Below, in pieces: positions 16,501 through 24,694 of a stretch of 64,000 nucleotides of DNA; within the stretch, counting starts at the first letter, position 1; every line of letters starts with the position of its first letter. The DNA comes from CAYWWY01 sp964462525 (lineage in GTDB: Bacteria > Thermotogota > Thermotogae > MWEM01). Position numbers and translations under genes: made by a program. The stretch is from contig CAYWWY010000002.1 of assembly GCA_964462525.1 (NCBI GenBank), positions 186,001 through 250,000 of the forward strand, in the 5' to 3' direction. A model generated the notes under the pieces. It made no database searches and was not told the origin of the DNA. It was given only the letters and a program-made list of their open reading frames with translations.

Positions 16501-18514
16501 CATGATGGTGGCTTCGGGCGCCAGAGGAAATATCGACCAGATCAAACAACTGGCTGGGATGCGCGGTCTTATGGTTGGACCTGCGGGAGATATCATCGAG
16601 CTGCCCATTCGCGCGAACTTCCGCGAGGGACTTAGTGTCATGGAATTCTTCATGTCCACCCACGGCGGAAGAAAAGGATCCGCAGACACCGCTTTGCGAA
16701 CGGCAAATGCCGGCTATCTGACACGAAGATTGGTCGATGTCTCCCAAGGGATTGTCGTACTGAAAGCAGATTGCGGAACCCACCACGGAGTCGAAGCAAC
16801 AGCCCTTCGCGATGAAGACATGGAGATCGAAAACTTGGAAAAGAACATCTTTGGTCGAGTTCTTGGCGAAGCAGTCATTCACCCGCGAACCGGCGAGGTG
16901 CTCCGGAATGATCAGGATCCTACGAGATCCTATGATCGGGATGTCATGCTCTATGACAATGACGCTCGCTTCCTGGCGACTTTCTCTCAGAAAGTGGATG
17001 TGATGAGGGAATACTCGCTTCGCTATCAAGACATGAAGAAAGACAATCATTCATACATAGAATTGAAAGAGGATATCTTTGCATCCAATGGTATGCTCTT
17101 GTTTCAAGCGGGGACGCCCGTGAATTGGCATATGATGCAGGAATGCAACAATCATGGGATATCGGAAGTGAGTGTTTTGGAATTCCCTGTGGTGGGTAAC
17201 TACTCCATTCAGAAGATTCGTTCGCAAGATGGCAAACGGATTCTTTTGCTGGAAGAAGAAAAGATCGATCCAGCGACAGCTCGCTTGCTCGCGGACGAAG
17301 ATGTCACGGAAGTGGAAGTCCGACCGACCATAAAAATCCGGACCGTCTTTGATTGTGAAGCAGAGGATGGAGTGTGTGCCAAGTGCTATGGAATGGATCT
17401 TTCGAATCACCGGATTGTGTCTGTGGGAGAAGCCGTTGGCATCATTGCAGCCCAATCAATCGGAGAACCGGGGACTCAGTTAACAATGAGAACCTTTCAC
17501 ACAGGCGGAATCGCTTCAGCAGCAGACATTACCCAAGGGTTGCCCAGAGCAGAGGAGTTGTTCGAAGCCAGAAAGAAACTAAAAGAAAACCCTGCCATTT
17601 TCAGCAAAGTTCGTGGATTTGTGAAAGATATCAAGCAGGATGAAACCGGGAAAACCAAGATCTATCTAGAAGATTATGAAGGAAGAATCTCGGAGTATGA
17701 GCTCGCCTCCAATCTCAAAACTCGCAATCTTGTTGGAGACAAAGTCCTTCCGGGATCCGCTCTTTCCACCGGCGCCTTGCGTCCGAGAGAACTAATGCAG
17801 GAGCTCGATGTGGATGCAACCTTCTCATACCTTCTTCGTGAAATCAAACGGGTATACTCGGAACAAGGAGTCGAAATCCACAACAAGCACATCGAACTCA
17901 TCATCAAACAAATGCTGAGCAAGGTTGAAGTGATTGATCCCGGTGACACCGACTTCCTTGTGGGCGATTTGGTCATGATTCAAGAAGTCCGAAAAGCCAA
18001 CGAGACCCTTCTGAAAAACAATGCTAAAGTCAACGAAAATCGGAAACGGGTGCTAGGGAAAGAATTGGCCCGTCATGTCCTTACACGGGAAGACAAAGAG
18101 CTTGTGGAGCTTGCTAAAGATGGGGAAACCGTTACTGAGTCCTTGCTCCAAAAGCTGGTTCGAGCGGGTGTGAAAGAAGTGGAGATTATTGAAGAACACG
18201 CCTCCGAACTCAACCCTGAACGCAAAACCAAAACCATTCAGATCTTAGCGAAAGAACCGGTCAAATATCGACGAAAACTATTGAGAATCACCAAAGCTTC
18301 TTTGGAACGAATTGGGTGGTTGAGTGCCGCTTCATTCCAACAAACTGCGCAAGTACTTACCGAGAGCGCGTTGCGCGGAAGCATCGATGAACTGAAAGGA
18401 CTTAAAGAAAACGTGATTATCGGACAGATTGTGCCTGCTGGAACCGGAATGGATTGGTATACTGCTATCGAATATGAGGAGTCTGTTTTCGGTCAAAAGA
18501 AGACCGCGATCTAA
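13523..18514 (+). CDS. rpoC: DNA-directed RNA polymerase subunit beta' with N-terminal insertion
   Basis: At 1,663 residues it is far longer than the about 1,200 typical of Firmicutes or 1,400 of E. coli. The zinc site CSCGK..CERCGV is near residue 60 and the catalytic NADFDGDQM loop is intact. The second zinc site (DCGTHHG plus CEAEDGVCAKCYG) is present. The extra sequence is mainly between about residues 160 and 450: beta-rich repeats with lipoyl/barrel-like motifs (YAPIDGTVDVDEG; SGQVVFGKG) placed between the zinc ribbon and the clamp. Similar insertions occur in Thermus and Thermotoga. It starts 12 bases after rpoB with GGGGGTG upstream. Confidence 0.97.
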   Translation: MRKIDHVKITMASPDTIMGWTNGEVKKPETINYRTFKPERDGLFCEKIFGPTKDYECSCGKYKGKKYEGTVCERCGVRIEPKSSRRFNMGHIDLAAPVVHLWYLKSTPSILANLLSMASKDLENIIYFGSLRIIEKMFMVVNKKNTPFDSGDTLYETEFSIYNEFWDFEAEPAVIVKNPMGPVRAEVGGEVSIIEEETHTGKLINWVHITDKVSKGHTLHKDTTLNVRAGERVEEGQELASEQTHPALYAPIDGTVDVDEGLGTVSVEPIITSGDQPVTFSIPYGAKVLVKDESKVKKGDPLTEMVTYDPIRSKFSGQVVFGKGLTVASGPDGRLVTASNGQILIENIIEEKKYPIIEGSILYVNEGEIVEKDAHIADRFVYEEEILSLTEYKTLENYYPGMFNVEAEIENDRPILVITEIDEAVSQEIGKKVGDILTDNEYEAYHTVYPGKIEAQTGAEAVKILLEKLDLEKIRVEIEDELRLIPRSNARVLKLRKRLQIVKDLLTSDNDPTWMILNSVPVIPPELRPMIQIEGGRFATTDLNDLYRRVINRNNRLSKLMNLNAPDVIVRNEKRMLQQAVDALIYNGRMSKPITDRGGRPLKSLTDLLKGKKGRFRRNLLGKRVDYSGRAVIVVGPELRIHECGIPKKMALELFKPFVLAKLLGDETTSKTARKLKKAIIEKEMPQAWEVLEDVIKEHPIMLNRAPTLHRISIQSFMPRLVEGNAIRLHPLVCPPFNADFDGDQMAVHVPLSAKAQAEVKLLMLSRYNIISPADGQPLSRPDKEIIVGIYYLTLAQKGFDQTPEEEIPYRFSSLEEGLLAMEFSKINQSEKPLDLHTPVLMDIEGGRGGTPWRIKTTLGRAIWNEIIPTDFQDYQKTFGKKQIKELIYETFKKFGIDRTADLLDDIKDLGFHYATQAGLTISVVDVVISPKKKDFIRQAEKKIKEIEAYYKKGFLTSLERKREVIKIWDKTTESIQKETYDYLGKDLFNPLYMMVASGARGNIDQIKQLAGMRGLMVGPAGDIIELPIRANFREGLSVMEFFMSTHGGRKGSADTALRTANAGYLTRRLVDVSQGIVVLKADCGTHHGVEATALRDEDMEIENLEKNIFGRVLGEAVIHPRTGEVLRNDQDPTRSYDRDVMLYDNDARFLATFSQKVDVMREYSLRYQDMKKDNHSYIELKEDIFASNGMLLFQAGTPVNWHMMQECNNHGISEVSVLEFPVVGNYSIQKIRSQDGKRILLLEEEKIDPATARLLADEDVTEVEVRPTIKIRTVFDCEAEDGVCAKCYGMDLSNHRIVSVGEAVGIIAAQSIGEPGTQLTMRTFHTGGIASAADITQGLPRAEELFEARKKLKENPAIFSKVRGFVKDIKQDETGKTKIYLEDYEGRISEYELASNLKTRNLVGDKVLPGSALSTGALRPRELMQELDVDATFSYLLREIKRVYSEQGVEIHNKHIELIIKQMLSKVEVIDPGDTDFLVGDLVMIQEVRKANETLLKNNAKVNENRKRVLGKELARHVLTREDKELVELAKDGETVTESLLQKLVRAGVKEVEIIEEHASELNPERKTKTIQILAKEPVKYRRKLLRITKASLERIGWLSAASFQQTAQVLTESALRGSIDELKGLKENVIIGQIVPAGTGMDWYTAIEYEESVFGQKKTAI

Positions 18515-18530
18515 ACCATAGGATTCGATC

Positions 18531-18559
18531 TTGCACCTCAGGTGCGGATATGATATAAT
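18531..18559 (+). promoter_or_regulatory. Promoter of rpmE with a palindrome in the spacer
   Basis: TTGCAC (18531-18536) and TATAAT (18554-18559) are 17 bases apart. The perfect inverted repeat GCACCT-C-AGGTGC (18533-18545) overlaps the -35 box and spacer, a good position for a repressor operator. Regulator unknown. Confidence 0.75.
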
Positions 18560-18590
18560 ACACAGGACATTTTATGAGAGGTGAGTGTTG

Positions 18591-18800
18591 TTGAAGACAA
18601 AAATCCATCCTGTTCTGAAAAAGATTCAAGCCAGATGTGCATGTGGAGCGGAGTATGAAGTATGGTCCATTTCCGATGAGATGAAACTTGATGTCTGTTC
18701 ATCCTGTCATCCCTTTTTCCAGGGGAAAGGTGATTCGCTCATCATCGATACAGAAGGGCGAATTGACAAATTCCGAAAAAAATACGGCAACAAGTATTGA
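18591..18800 (+). CDS. rpmE: 50S ribosomal protein L31, zinc-binding form
   Basis: A 69-residue large-subunit protein. It keeps the CxC..CxxC pattern (CAC near residue 16 and CSSC near 36), so it is the zinc-containing form. The HPFFxG motif (CHPFFQGKG) and the basic C-terminus KFRKKYG are typical. TTG at 18591 gives the family-like MKTKIHP start, 6 bases after AGGTGA; two further TTG/GTG codons upstream are too close to the ribosome site. It has its own promoter, separate from rpoC. Confidence 0.93.
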   Translation: MKTKIHPVLKKIQARCACGAEYEVWSISDEMKLDVCSSCHPFFQGKGDSLIIDTEGRIDKFRKKYGNKY

Positions 18801-18857
18801 TGGTAAGAGCTTTTGATCTTACGGAAGGAGGCACTTCTGGTCTTCAGAAGGTAAAGC

Positions 18858-19268
18858 ATGTCTGAAAAGGGAAGCATTGTAGAAGGAAAAATCTCGGGAA
18901 TTCGCCGATTCGGCGCGTTCGTAGACCTTGAATCTGGAGAAAAGGGTCTGATCCATATTTCGAATATTGCCAGCGAGTATGTAAAAAATGTTGACGACTA
19001 TTTAAAGGTTGGACAACCGATCAAGGCAAAAGTCTTGGGCATTACAAAAGACGGAAAGGTCGATTTGACGCTGAAAGGCTTGGATGATTCTGCCGTTCAA
19101 CCTGTAACCGTGCACAGAAAGAGTGCGAGTGCCCATCAGAAATCCGAATCCGAGAGTGAAGATACGGATTTTGAAAAGAAACTTTCCAAATTCATGAAAG
19201 ACTCCGAGAAGAAGATATCGGAGTTTCGAAGAGCTCGCCAGAAGAAGACAGGGAAAAGAGGAAGATGA
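18858..19268 (+). CDS. S1-domain RNA-binding protein
   Basis: A 136-residue protein with one S1 RNA-binding domain at residues 1-75 (VEGKISGIRRFGAFVDL, GLIHISNIA, GQPIKAKVLGI) and a charged, Lys-rich tail. It resembles the small S1 proteins of the YabR/YugI (general stress protein 13) group, which associate with ribosomes or RNA. The exact role is not known from sequence. It lies between rpmE and tRNA-Ser. The ATG follows GAAGG at 7-8 bases. Confidence 0.8.
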   Translation: MSEKGSIVEGKISGIRRFGAFVDLESGEKGLIHISNIASEYVKNVDDYLKVGQPIKAKVLGITKDGKVDLTLKGLDDSAVQPVTVHRKSASAHQKSESESEDTDFEKKLSKFMKDSEKKISEFRRARQKKTGKRGR

Positions 19269-19276
19269 ATCACTGG

Positions 19277-19364
19277 GGAGGCGTGACCGAATTGGCTAAG
19301 GAGCCGGTCTTGAAAATCGGTGGGGTAACCCCCCGTGTGGGTTCGAGTCCCACCGCCTCCGCCA
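19277..19364 (+). tRNA. tRNA-Ser(TGA)
   Basis: A class II tRNA. Acceptor GGAGGCG pairs with CGCCTCC, the anticodon loop CTTGAAA gives TGA, a long variable arm (GGGGTAACCCCC) is present, and the 3' GCCA is encoded. It lies 8 bases after the S1 gene and 75 bases before the hydrogenase start. Confidence 0.96.
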
Positions 19365-19439
19365 ATCGTCATCAAAGAAGTCCAGCCCCGAACTAGGTTT
19401 TTCTTGATTGATTACTATCCTTATGAAGGAGGGAATTCA

Positions 19440-21191
19440 ATGTCCTTAATCACCATCCAATTGAATGGGAAAGAGGTGCAAGTTCCTACCGGATCGACCA
19501 TCTTAGAGGCATGTCAACAGCATAATGTGTATGTGCCTACTCTTTGCAATCATCCTAGACTTCCGTCAACAGGGGGATGTAGGGTTTGCGCAATAGAAGT
19601 GGAAGGCATGCGAAACCTTCAAACCGCCTGTACAACTATCGTAAGCGAAGGTATGGTGGTTAAGACCAAAACAGATCGGGTGGCCTCTGCGATCCAGACA
19701 AATTTAAGTCTATTGTTGGCCCGTCATCCCAATACCTGCATGACATGTGAATCCAATAATCGATGCGAGTTTCAAGACCTGATCTATCGATATGATGTTC
19801 CGGACACCTTCGCGGATTTTCATTCCGAATTGTCCGCAATGGATGAGAGCTCTCCTTCACTGATCCGAGATCTGAACAAATGCATTCTTTGCTCCCGATG
19901 TGTCCGGGCTTGCTCTGACATTCAGGGGTTAAATATTTACGGAATCGCTCATCGCGGTTTTGATTCTTTGCCATTAACCGCATTTGATCAACCGCTTGCC
20001 AATACAAACTGCATCAACTGCGGTCAGTGTTCGGCTTTTTGTCCCACTGGGGCCATTATCGAAAAATCCGCGGTGCACGAAGTTCTTAATGCCTTGGAAA
20101 AGAAAGAGAAGATTCTCATCGCCCAAACCGCACCGTCTACAAGGGTGGCTGTGGGAGAGGAATTTGGTATGGATTCGGGCAGTGTTTCCACAGGAAAGAT
20201 GGTTGCCGCCCTCAAGCAATTAGGCTTTGACTATGTTTTTGACACGGATTTTTCCGCGGACTTAACCATTATGGAAGAAGGCAGCGAGTTCCTCCAGAGG
20301 GTAGAAGAAGGGGGTCCGTTCCCGATGTTTACCTCTTGTTGCCCTGGCTGGGTCAATTTTGTCGAAAAGTACTATCCGGAGTACACAGAGAATTTATCAA
20401 GCGCCAAATCCCCTCAGCAGATGTTGGGCGCAGTGATCAAGACCTATTTCGCAAAAAAACTCAATGTTGACCCATCGCAAATCTATAGTGTATCGATTAT
20501 GCCTTGCACCGCAAAAAAAGATGAAGCCGAACGGCCACAACATTCGAGAGATGGCATGCGAGACGTTGATGCCGTCCTTACTACCCGTGAACTTGGCCGA
20601 TTGATCCGGATCAAGAAGATCCCATACGCAACGCTCCCTGATGAAGCCTACGACAATCCTTTGGGAGAATCAACAGGAGCCGCGGTCATTTTCGGCGTCA
20701 CTGGTGGCGTAATGGAAGCGGCATTGCGCACAGCGTATGAACTGAAAACAGGCAAACCTTTGCCTACCCTGAATTTCGAACCAGTGCGCGGGTTGGAAGG
20801 AATAAAAGCTGCGTCTGTCGATGTCAATGGGATTGAAATCAAAGTCGCAGTGACCCATTCGATGGAAAAAGCGCAAGAATTGGTTGGGCAAATCCATCGG
20901 GGAGAAGTCTTTTATCACTTTGTGGAAGTCATGGCTTGCCAAGGAGGCTGTATTGGCGGTGGCGGACAACCCTACAGCTTGGATGGAAAAATCCTTCAAA
21001 AACGGATGGCTTCTGTATACTCTATTGACGAACGGATGACTCTACGAAGATCCCATGAGAACCCGTCCATCCAAAAGATCTATGAAGACTTCTTTGATAA
21101 ACCATTGAGCCACCTCGCACATGATTTGCTACACACCCATTATACGGACCGAAGCCAAAAAGCTGCCCTTGAAAAAGCGATCCACGAATAA
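19440..21191 (+). CDS. hydA: [FeFe] hydrogenase, monomeric CpI-like
   Basis: It reduces protons to H2 or oxidises H2 with ferredoxin-type electron carriers. The 583-residue protein has four parts. A [2Fe-2S] domain uses C36, C47, C50 and C64. A His/Cys [4Fe-4S] motif HPNTCMTCESNNRC follows. Two ferredoxin clusters come next (CILCSRCVRAC, CINCGQCSAFC). The H-cluster domain has all three signatures: TSCCPGW, MPCTAKKDE and MACQGGCIGGGGQP. Domain order and length match Clostridium pasteurianum CpI (M3 type). No HydB/HydC partners or maturases are adjacent. ATG 19440 follows AAGGAGGG; sequence further upstream runs into tRNA-Ser. Confidence 0.95.
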   Translation: MSLITIQLNGKEVQVPTGSTILEACQQHNVYVPTLCNHPRLPSTGGCRVCAIEVEGMRNLQTACTTIVSEGMVVKTKTDRVASAIQTNLSLLLARHPNTCMTCESNNRCEFQDLIYRYDVPDTFADFHSELSAMDESSPSLIRDLNKCILCSRCVRACSDIQGLNIYGIAHRGFDSLPLTAFDQPLANTNCINCGQCSAFCPTGAIIEKSAVHEVLNALEKKEKILIAQTAPSTRVAVGEEFGMDSGSVSTGKMVAALKQLGFDYVFDTDFSADLTIMEEGSEFLQRVEEGGPFPMFTSCCPGWVNFVEKYYPEYTENLSSAKSPQQMLGAVIKTYFAKKLNVDPSQIYSVSIMPCTAKKDEAERPQHSRDGMRDVDAVLTTRELGRLIRIKKIPYATLPDEAYDNPLGESTGAAVIFGVTGGVMEAALRTAYELKTGKPLPTLNFEPVRGLEGIKAASVDVNGIEIKVAVTHSMEKAQELVGQIHRGEVFYHFVEVMACQGGCIGGGGQPYSLDGKILQKRMASVYSIDERMTLRRSHENPSIQKIYEDFFDKPLSHLAHDLLHTHYTDRSQKAALEKAIHE

Positions 21192-21219
21192 GGATTTGGT
21201 CCAAACAAGGATTACTATA

Positions 21220-21255
21220 GGAAGCATGGGCACTTGGACCATGCTTCCTTTTTTT
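21220..21255 (+). terminator. Rho-independent terminator after hydA
   Basis: A perfect 10-bp stem GGAAGCATGG (21220-21229) / CCATGCTTCC (21239-21248) is followed by seven T. It isolates hydA from the ABC transporter genes. Confidence 0.92.
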
Positions 21256-21289
21256 GGATAAGGACAAATCTTTGGGGAGGATTTTTCTT

Positions 21290-22084
21290 TTGCTCAAACG
21301 ATTCATTCAAAACAGGATGTTCCTATTTATGCTCAGTATCCTATTGCTTGGGATTGTGTGGGAGTTGCTCTCGATCTGGATTGGATCTTCTCTCATTATC
21401 CCTTCCCCTGTTCAGGTCATCCAGACTCTTTTCGCCCTCTTTCAATCCCCGCAAATATGGAATGCGCTTCTCTCCACTTTTGGTAAGGGCTTGTTGGGAA
21501 TGGTCATCTCTTTAGGGCTTGGAATACCGATTGGTTTTGTGATTGGTCTGTTCCCGTTGCTTGATCCCTTTTTTCAACCGTTTTTGATGATTCTCCGCGC
21601 GATGCCGATCGTTTCCTGGTTAACCAGCGTTCTGGTCTTGTGGGGAATGGGGTGGCAGTCTCCTTTATTTATCGTGGTCGTGACGCTCTTGCCCTTGATC
21701 ATTTACAATGTCGCATCCGGTGTTCGTTCGGTCAATCGGGGGCTTCTTGAGATGGCTCATGTCTTTCGGGTTTCTCTTTGGAATCGCCTTACTCAGATAT
21801 ACCTTGGATCAATGTTCCCGTTTCTCTTTTCATCCATCCAAGTTTCGTTGGGTACTATGTGGAAAGCCACGATCGCTGCTGAGTTTCTCATTGGAGACAG
21901 TGGTATTGGACTGCGGATCGCCTGGCATAAAACCTACTTGGAAACGGACCGGGTTCTTGCCTATACTCTCCTTGCTGTTGCATGCGGAATCGCATTCGAA
22001 TATCTTTTAATTGGGATATCTTCTCTCCCATGGTTTCGTCGATGGAAACTGAACAAAAACACCTATGGGGATACGAAAAAATGA
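21290..22084 (+). CDS. ABC transporter permease, NitT/TauT (SsuC) type
   Basis: The membrane subunit of an importer of the nitrate/sulfonate/taurine/thiamine-precursor class. The 264-residue protein has about six membrane helices. The EAA-type cytoplasmic loop (GVRSVNRGLLEMAHVFRVS) contacts the ATPase, and the conserved segment ALLSTFGKGLLGMV also occurs. TTG at 21290 lies 9 bases after GGGGAGG. It overlaps the ATPase gene by four bases. No solute-binding protein is encoded nearby, so the substrate cannot be assigned. Confidence 0.88.
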   Translation: MLKRFIQNRMFLFMLSILLLGIVWELLSIWIGSSLIIPSPVQVIQTLFALFQSPQIWNALLSTFGKGLLGMVISLGLGIPIGFVIGLFPLLDPFFQPFLMILRAMPIVSWLTSVLVLWGMGWQSPLFIVVVTLLPLIIYNVASGVRSVNRGLLEMAHVFRVSLWNRLTQIYLGSMFPFLFSSIQVSLGTMWKATIAAEFLIGDSGIGLRIAWHKTYLETDRVLAYTLLAVACGIAFEYLLIGISSLPWFRRWKLNKNTYGDTKK

Positions 22085-22773
22085 TTGACATTCGAGAAGT
22101 ATGCAAAGACTTTCGAGAAAAAAAAGTGATTCAGAACATCAGTCTGTCTCTTCGCAAGGGAGATCATATCGCTTTAGTAGGGCCCTCTGGGTGCGGAAAG
22201 TCCACTTTGCTTCGATTGATTGCAGGGTTATTGCTTCCTGACTGCGGTTCTGTGGAACGAAGATGCAACCGCCTGGGTTTTGTGTTCCAAGACGATCGAT
22301 TAATTCCTTGGAAAACAGTTCGGAAAAATTTGGCCATTGTTGGAGCTAAAGACTCAGACATCGCGATTATGCTCCAAAAAGTTGGTCTGGAACGGGAAGG
22401 AGAACGGCCGCCTGTTTTTTTAAGCGGAGGCATGAAACAGAGAGTCAATATTGCCCGCGCACTCTTGTACCACCCGCAATGTCTTCTTTTGGATGAACCG
22501 TTCCAAAACCTCGACGTGAAAAGTCGGAATCGGTTAATCAAGCTCATCCTTACCGATTGGGTTTCCAAAGATAATGCCTCTATACTGGTCACGCACCAGC
22601 TTCGGGAAGCTATTGTCTTTTCCCAAAAGATTGTTTTTCTTTCTTCTCCCCCATCAACCATCATCGGCAGCTGGGACATCGACAAGAAAACCGGAGAATC
22701 CGAATGGTCTTTGGATGAGGTCTTGGAAATCGAAAAGGAAATATATCATGTATATCCCAGCATGTTCTTATAA
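22081..22773 (+). CDS. ABC transporter ATP-binding protein, NitT/TauT (SsuB) type
   Basis: The energising subunit for the permease at 21290-22084. The 230-residue protein has Walker A GPSGCGKST, Q-loop (FVFQDDRLIPW), signature LSGGMKQRV, Walker B LLLDEP and the H-loop THQ. The FQDDRLIPW segment is typical of the SsuB/TauB/ThiZ group. ATG 22081 overlaps the permease stop (ATGA), indicating translational coupling. Confidence 0.92.
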   Translation: MIDIREVCKDFREKKVIQNISLSLRKGDHIALVGPSGCGKSTLLRLIAGLLLPDCGSVERRCNRLGFVFQDDRLIPWKTVRKNLAIVGAKDSDIAIMLQKVGLEREGERPPVFLSGGMKQRVNIARALLYHPQCLLLDEPFQNLDVKSRNRLIKLILTDWVSKDNASILVTHQLREAIVFSQKIVFLSSPPSTIIGSWDIDKKTGESEWSLDEVLEIEKEIYHVYPSMFL

Positions 22774-22806
22774 CCCCGAGCTCCAAACGCAGAGGAAGAA
22801 CCCTCG

Positions 22807-23124
22807 TTGGTTCTGAAAACCCTTGTTTTTGACTTCCTCCTCGTTCTCACCAGTTCCTTGCTTGGCACATTTGGTCTGTATCCGCTCATGATCGGGTTTC
22901 TCCTTTTTGGATGGATCGCTGTTCATCGGATTTCTCCGATGTATTCCAGCGCTCACTCGGTAGCCATTGGAATGCAAACGAACATCTACCGAAATGTTCG
23001 TTTGATGAGTCGTACCATGTGGCTTCCACTTTTAACCAGTTGTGGGCAGTATGTACTACTTTCGCTCATTCAACCGTTGATAATCGATGCAGACCAAACC
23101 CTTCTACTGCTCAAAATGCTCTGA
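22807..23124 (+). CDS. Small membrane protein of unknown function
   Basis: A 105-residue, strongly hydrophobic protein with about three predicted membrane helices and few charged residues apart from RNVRLMSR in the middle. I do not recognise the family. TTG 22807 follows a GAGGAAGAA stretch. It lies 33 bases after the ABC ATPase in the same direction and may be part of the same unit, possibly as an extra membrane component. It could also be a non-coding stretch with a chance frame. Confidence 0.5.
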   Translation: MVLKTLVFDFLLVLTSSLLGTFGLYPLMIGFLLFGWIAVHRISPMYSSAHSVAIGMQTNIYRNVRLMSRTMWLPLLTSCGQYVLLSLIQPLIIDADQTLLLLKML

Positions 23125-23222
23125 TATGACGCTCGATTTATCCCGTTTGCCTTCTTCCTATACCTGGTTCCTCTGTTACAGTAGGGAGAAGAGCTGTTTC
23201 AAAAGCGAAAAGGAGGAATTCA

Positions 23223-24572
23223 ATGAAGATTGGAATCATGCACTTTCGTGTGGGTGAGACGGACGGAGTTTCTTTAGAAATTGAAAAGCAGATTCAGGCT
23301 CTGACTCAAAGAGGCTTTTCGGTCATCCGTATTTCCGGAGAAACCAAAGATGTTGAATCATCCGTATTGGACGGAATCGCTATGAACGACCCAGAGAACC
23401 TGGATATCTTTCACGCCTCGTTTGCGGATTTGGGCACCTTATCTCCCGATGATTTGGAACGGAAGATTCTCAAGAAGGCCAAATCAATTCAGAAAAAACT
23501 GACAACCTTCATCCAACGCGAACAATTGGGTGGTCTGATCGTTCACAATATTTGGGCTTTGGGGTGGAATCTGCCTGCTGCCATTGGAGTAACTGAATCA
23601 ATCAAAGAAACTGGGATACGGGGAATCGGTCACAATCATGACTTTTATTGGGAACGGTCTCAGTATGATCAACCAACCACGCCCTTTATCCAAAAGATCA
23701 TGGAGCAGTACCTTCCCCCTTCCGGTCCTGGCTTTTTCCATTTCGTGATCAATCAAATTGCGCAGAATCAGCTCAAGAGACGAAAAGCAATTCCTAGCGT
23801 TGTGCTTCCCAATGTTATGGATTTTCAGGCGCCTATGTGGAAAAGAGACGGGTTTTCCGAAACCATTCGCCCCAAGCTAGGCATTGCTCCGCACGATCTG
23901 GTATTTTTACAGGCAACCCGGATCCTTCCAAGAAAAGGAATCGAAATGGCTTTTGACTTTATTGAAGCCTTCCAGGAAGTTTTTGCATCACTTGACCGCT
24001 CTTCTCGACAGCCAATTTTTACAGGCGGCCCAATCCTTCAAAAAGATTCTCAAATCCATTTCGTACTTTGTGGATATGCGGAACAACAAGACCAGGATTA
24101 CCTCGCGCTTTTGCACCAAAAGGCGTTAAAACACTCCTATTCGACCCATTTTTGCGGTGATCTGGTAGGTCAGACAAGAAGCGAAAACCCGGTCCGGTTT
24201 TCTTTGTGGGATATGTACACAATGGCGGATATCATAACCTATCCAAGCATTCAAGAAGGGTGGGGCAATCAGCTTCTGGAAGCCATTTTTGCAAAAAAAC
24301 TCGTCCTCGGGTACGAGTACCCGGTCTTCCAAACGGATATTGGTCCAAAGGGAATCCGAATCATTTCCTTGGGGTCATCGGCGCAAACAATCCAAAAAAA
24401 CCTCCGAGTGGTGCCAAAACCAGACATGGACCGAGCGATACAAATGCTTGCTGACTTGCTTCGTGATCCTGCCGCTGTTCAAGACTGGGTTTCATCAAAC
24501 TTCTCGATTGGAAAAGACTGCTTTTCTTTGTCAGTTTTGGGCGATGCCCTTGAGAAAGCTTTTTTCCAATAA
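23223..24572 (+). CDS. GT4-family glycosyltransferase
   Basis: A 449-residue GT-B glycosyltransferase that transfers sugar from a nucleotide donor. The C-terminal half has the GT4 pattern: ATRILPRKGIEMAF for the donor-domain start and PSIQEGWGNQLLEA with the EX7E-type glutamates near the end. The N-terminal acceptor half starts MKIGIMHFRVGETDGVSLE and includes IGHNHDFYWER. The N-terminus reminds me of mannosylglucosylglycerate synthases, enzymes of compatible-solute synthesis in some thermotogas; this is a tentative resemblance. The ATG is preceded by AAAGGAGG. It stands alone between the ABC unit and fabF. Confidence 0.8.
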   Translation: MKIGIMHFRVGETDGVSLEIEKQIQALTQRGFSVIRISGETKDVESSVLDGIAMNDPENLDIFHASFADLGTLSPDDLERKILKKAKSIQKKLTTFIQREQLGGLIVHNIWALGWNLPAAIGVTESIKETGIRGIGHNHDFYWERSQYDQPTTPFIQKIMEQYLPPSGPGFFHFVINQIAQNQLKRRKAIPSVVLPNVMDFQAPMWKRDGFSETIRPKLGIAPHDLVFLQATRILPRKGIEMAFDFIEAFQEVFASLDRSSRQPIFTGGPILQKDSQIHFVLCGYAEQQDQDYLALLHQKALKHSYSTHFCGDLVGQTRSENPVRFSLWDMYTMADIITYPSIQEGWGNQLLEAIFAKKLVLGYEYPVFQTDIGPKGIRIISLGSSAQTIQKNLRVVPKPDMDRAIQMLADLLRDPAAVQDWVSSNFSIGKDCFSLSVLGDALEKAFFQ

Positions 24573-24623
24573 CCAAAAAGCCAGATACGATCTGAGGGGC
24601 AAACTCCTTTTGTCCAAAACCAT

Positions 24624-24632
24624 GATATAATC
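24624..24632 (+). promoter_or_regulatory. Extended -10 promoter upstream of fabF
   Basis: TGATATAAT matches the extended -10 (TGnTATAAT). No good -35 lies at the right distance. It sits 63 bases before the fabF start, in the gap after the glycosyltransferase gene. Confidence 0.55.
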
Positions 24633-24694
24633 GAAAGACATTATGGGTATTCCATACACCCTTGTGGGCACAGGATAATGGAGGTGAATCCCCA

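Noticed and set aside
16472..17050. Minus-strand 192-codon frame opposite rpoC
   Set aside because: Opposite conserved beta' sequence and without any coding signal of its own.
19335..19439. Earlier start for the hydrogenase
   Set aside because: It lies in tRNA-Ser and the untranslated gap; ATG 19440 has a good ribosome site and gives the standard N-terminus.
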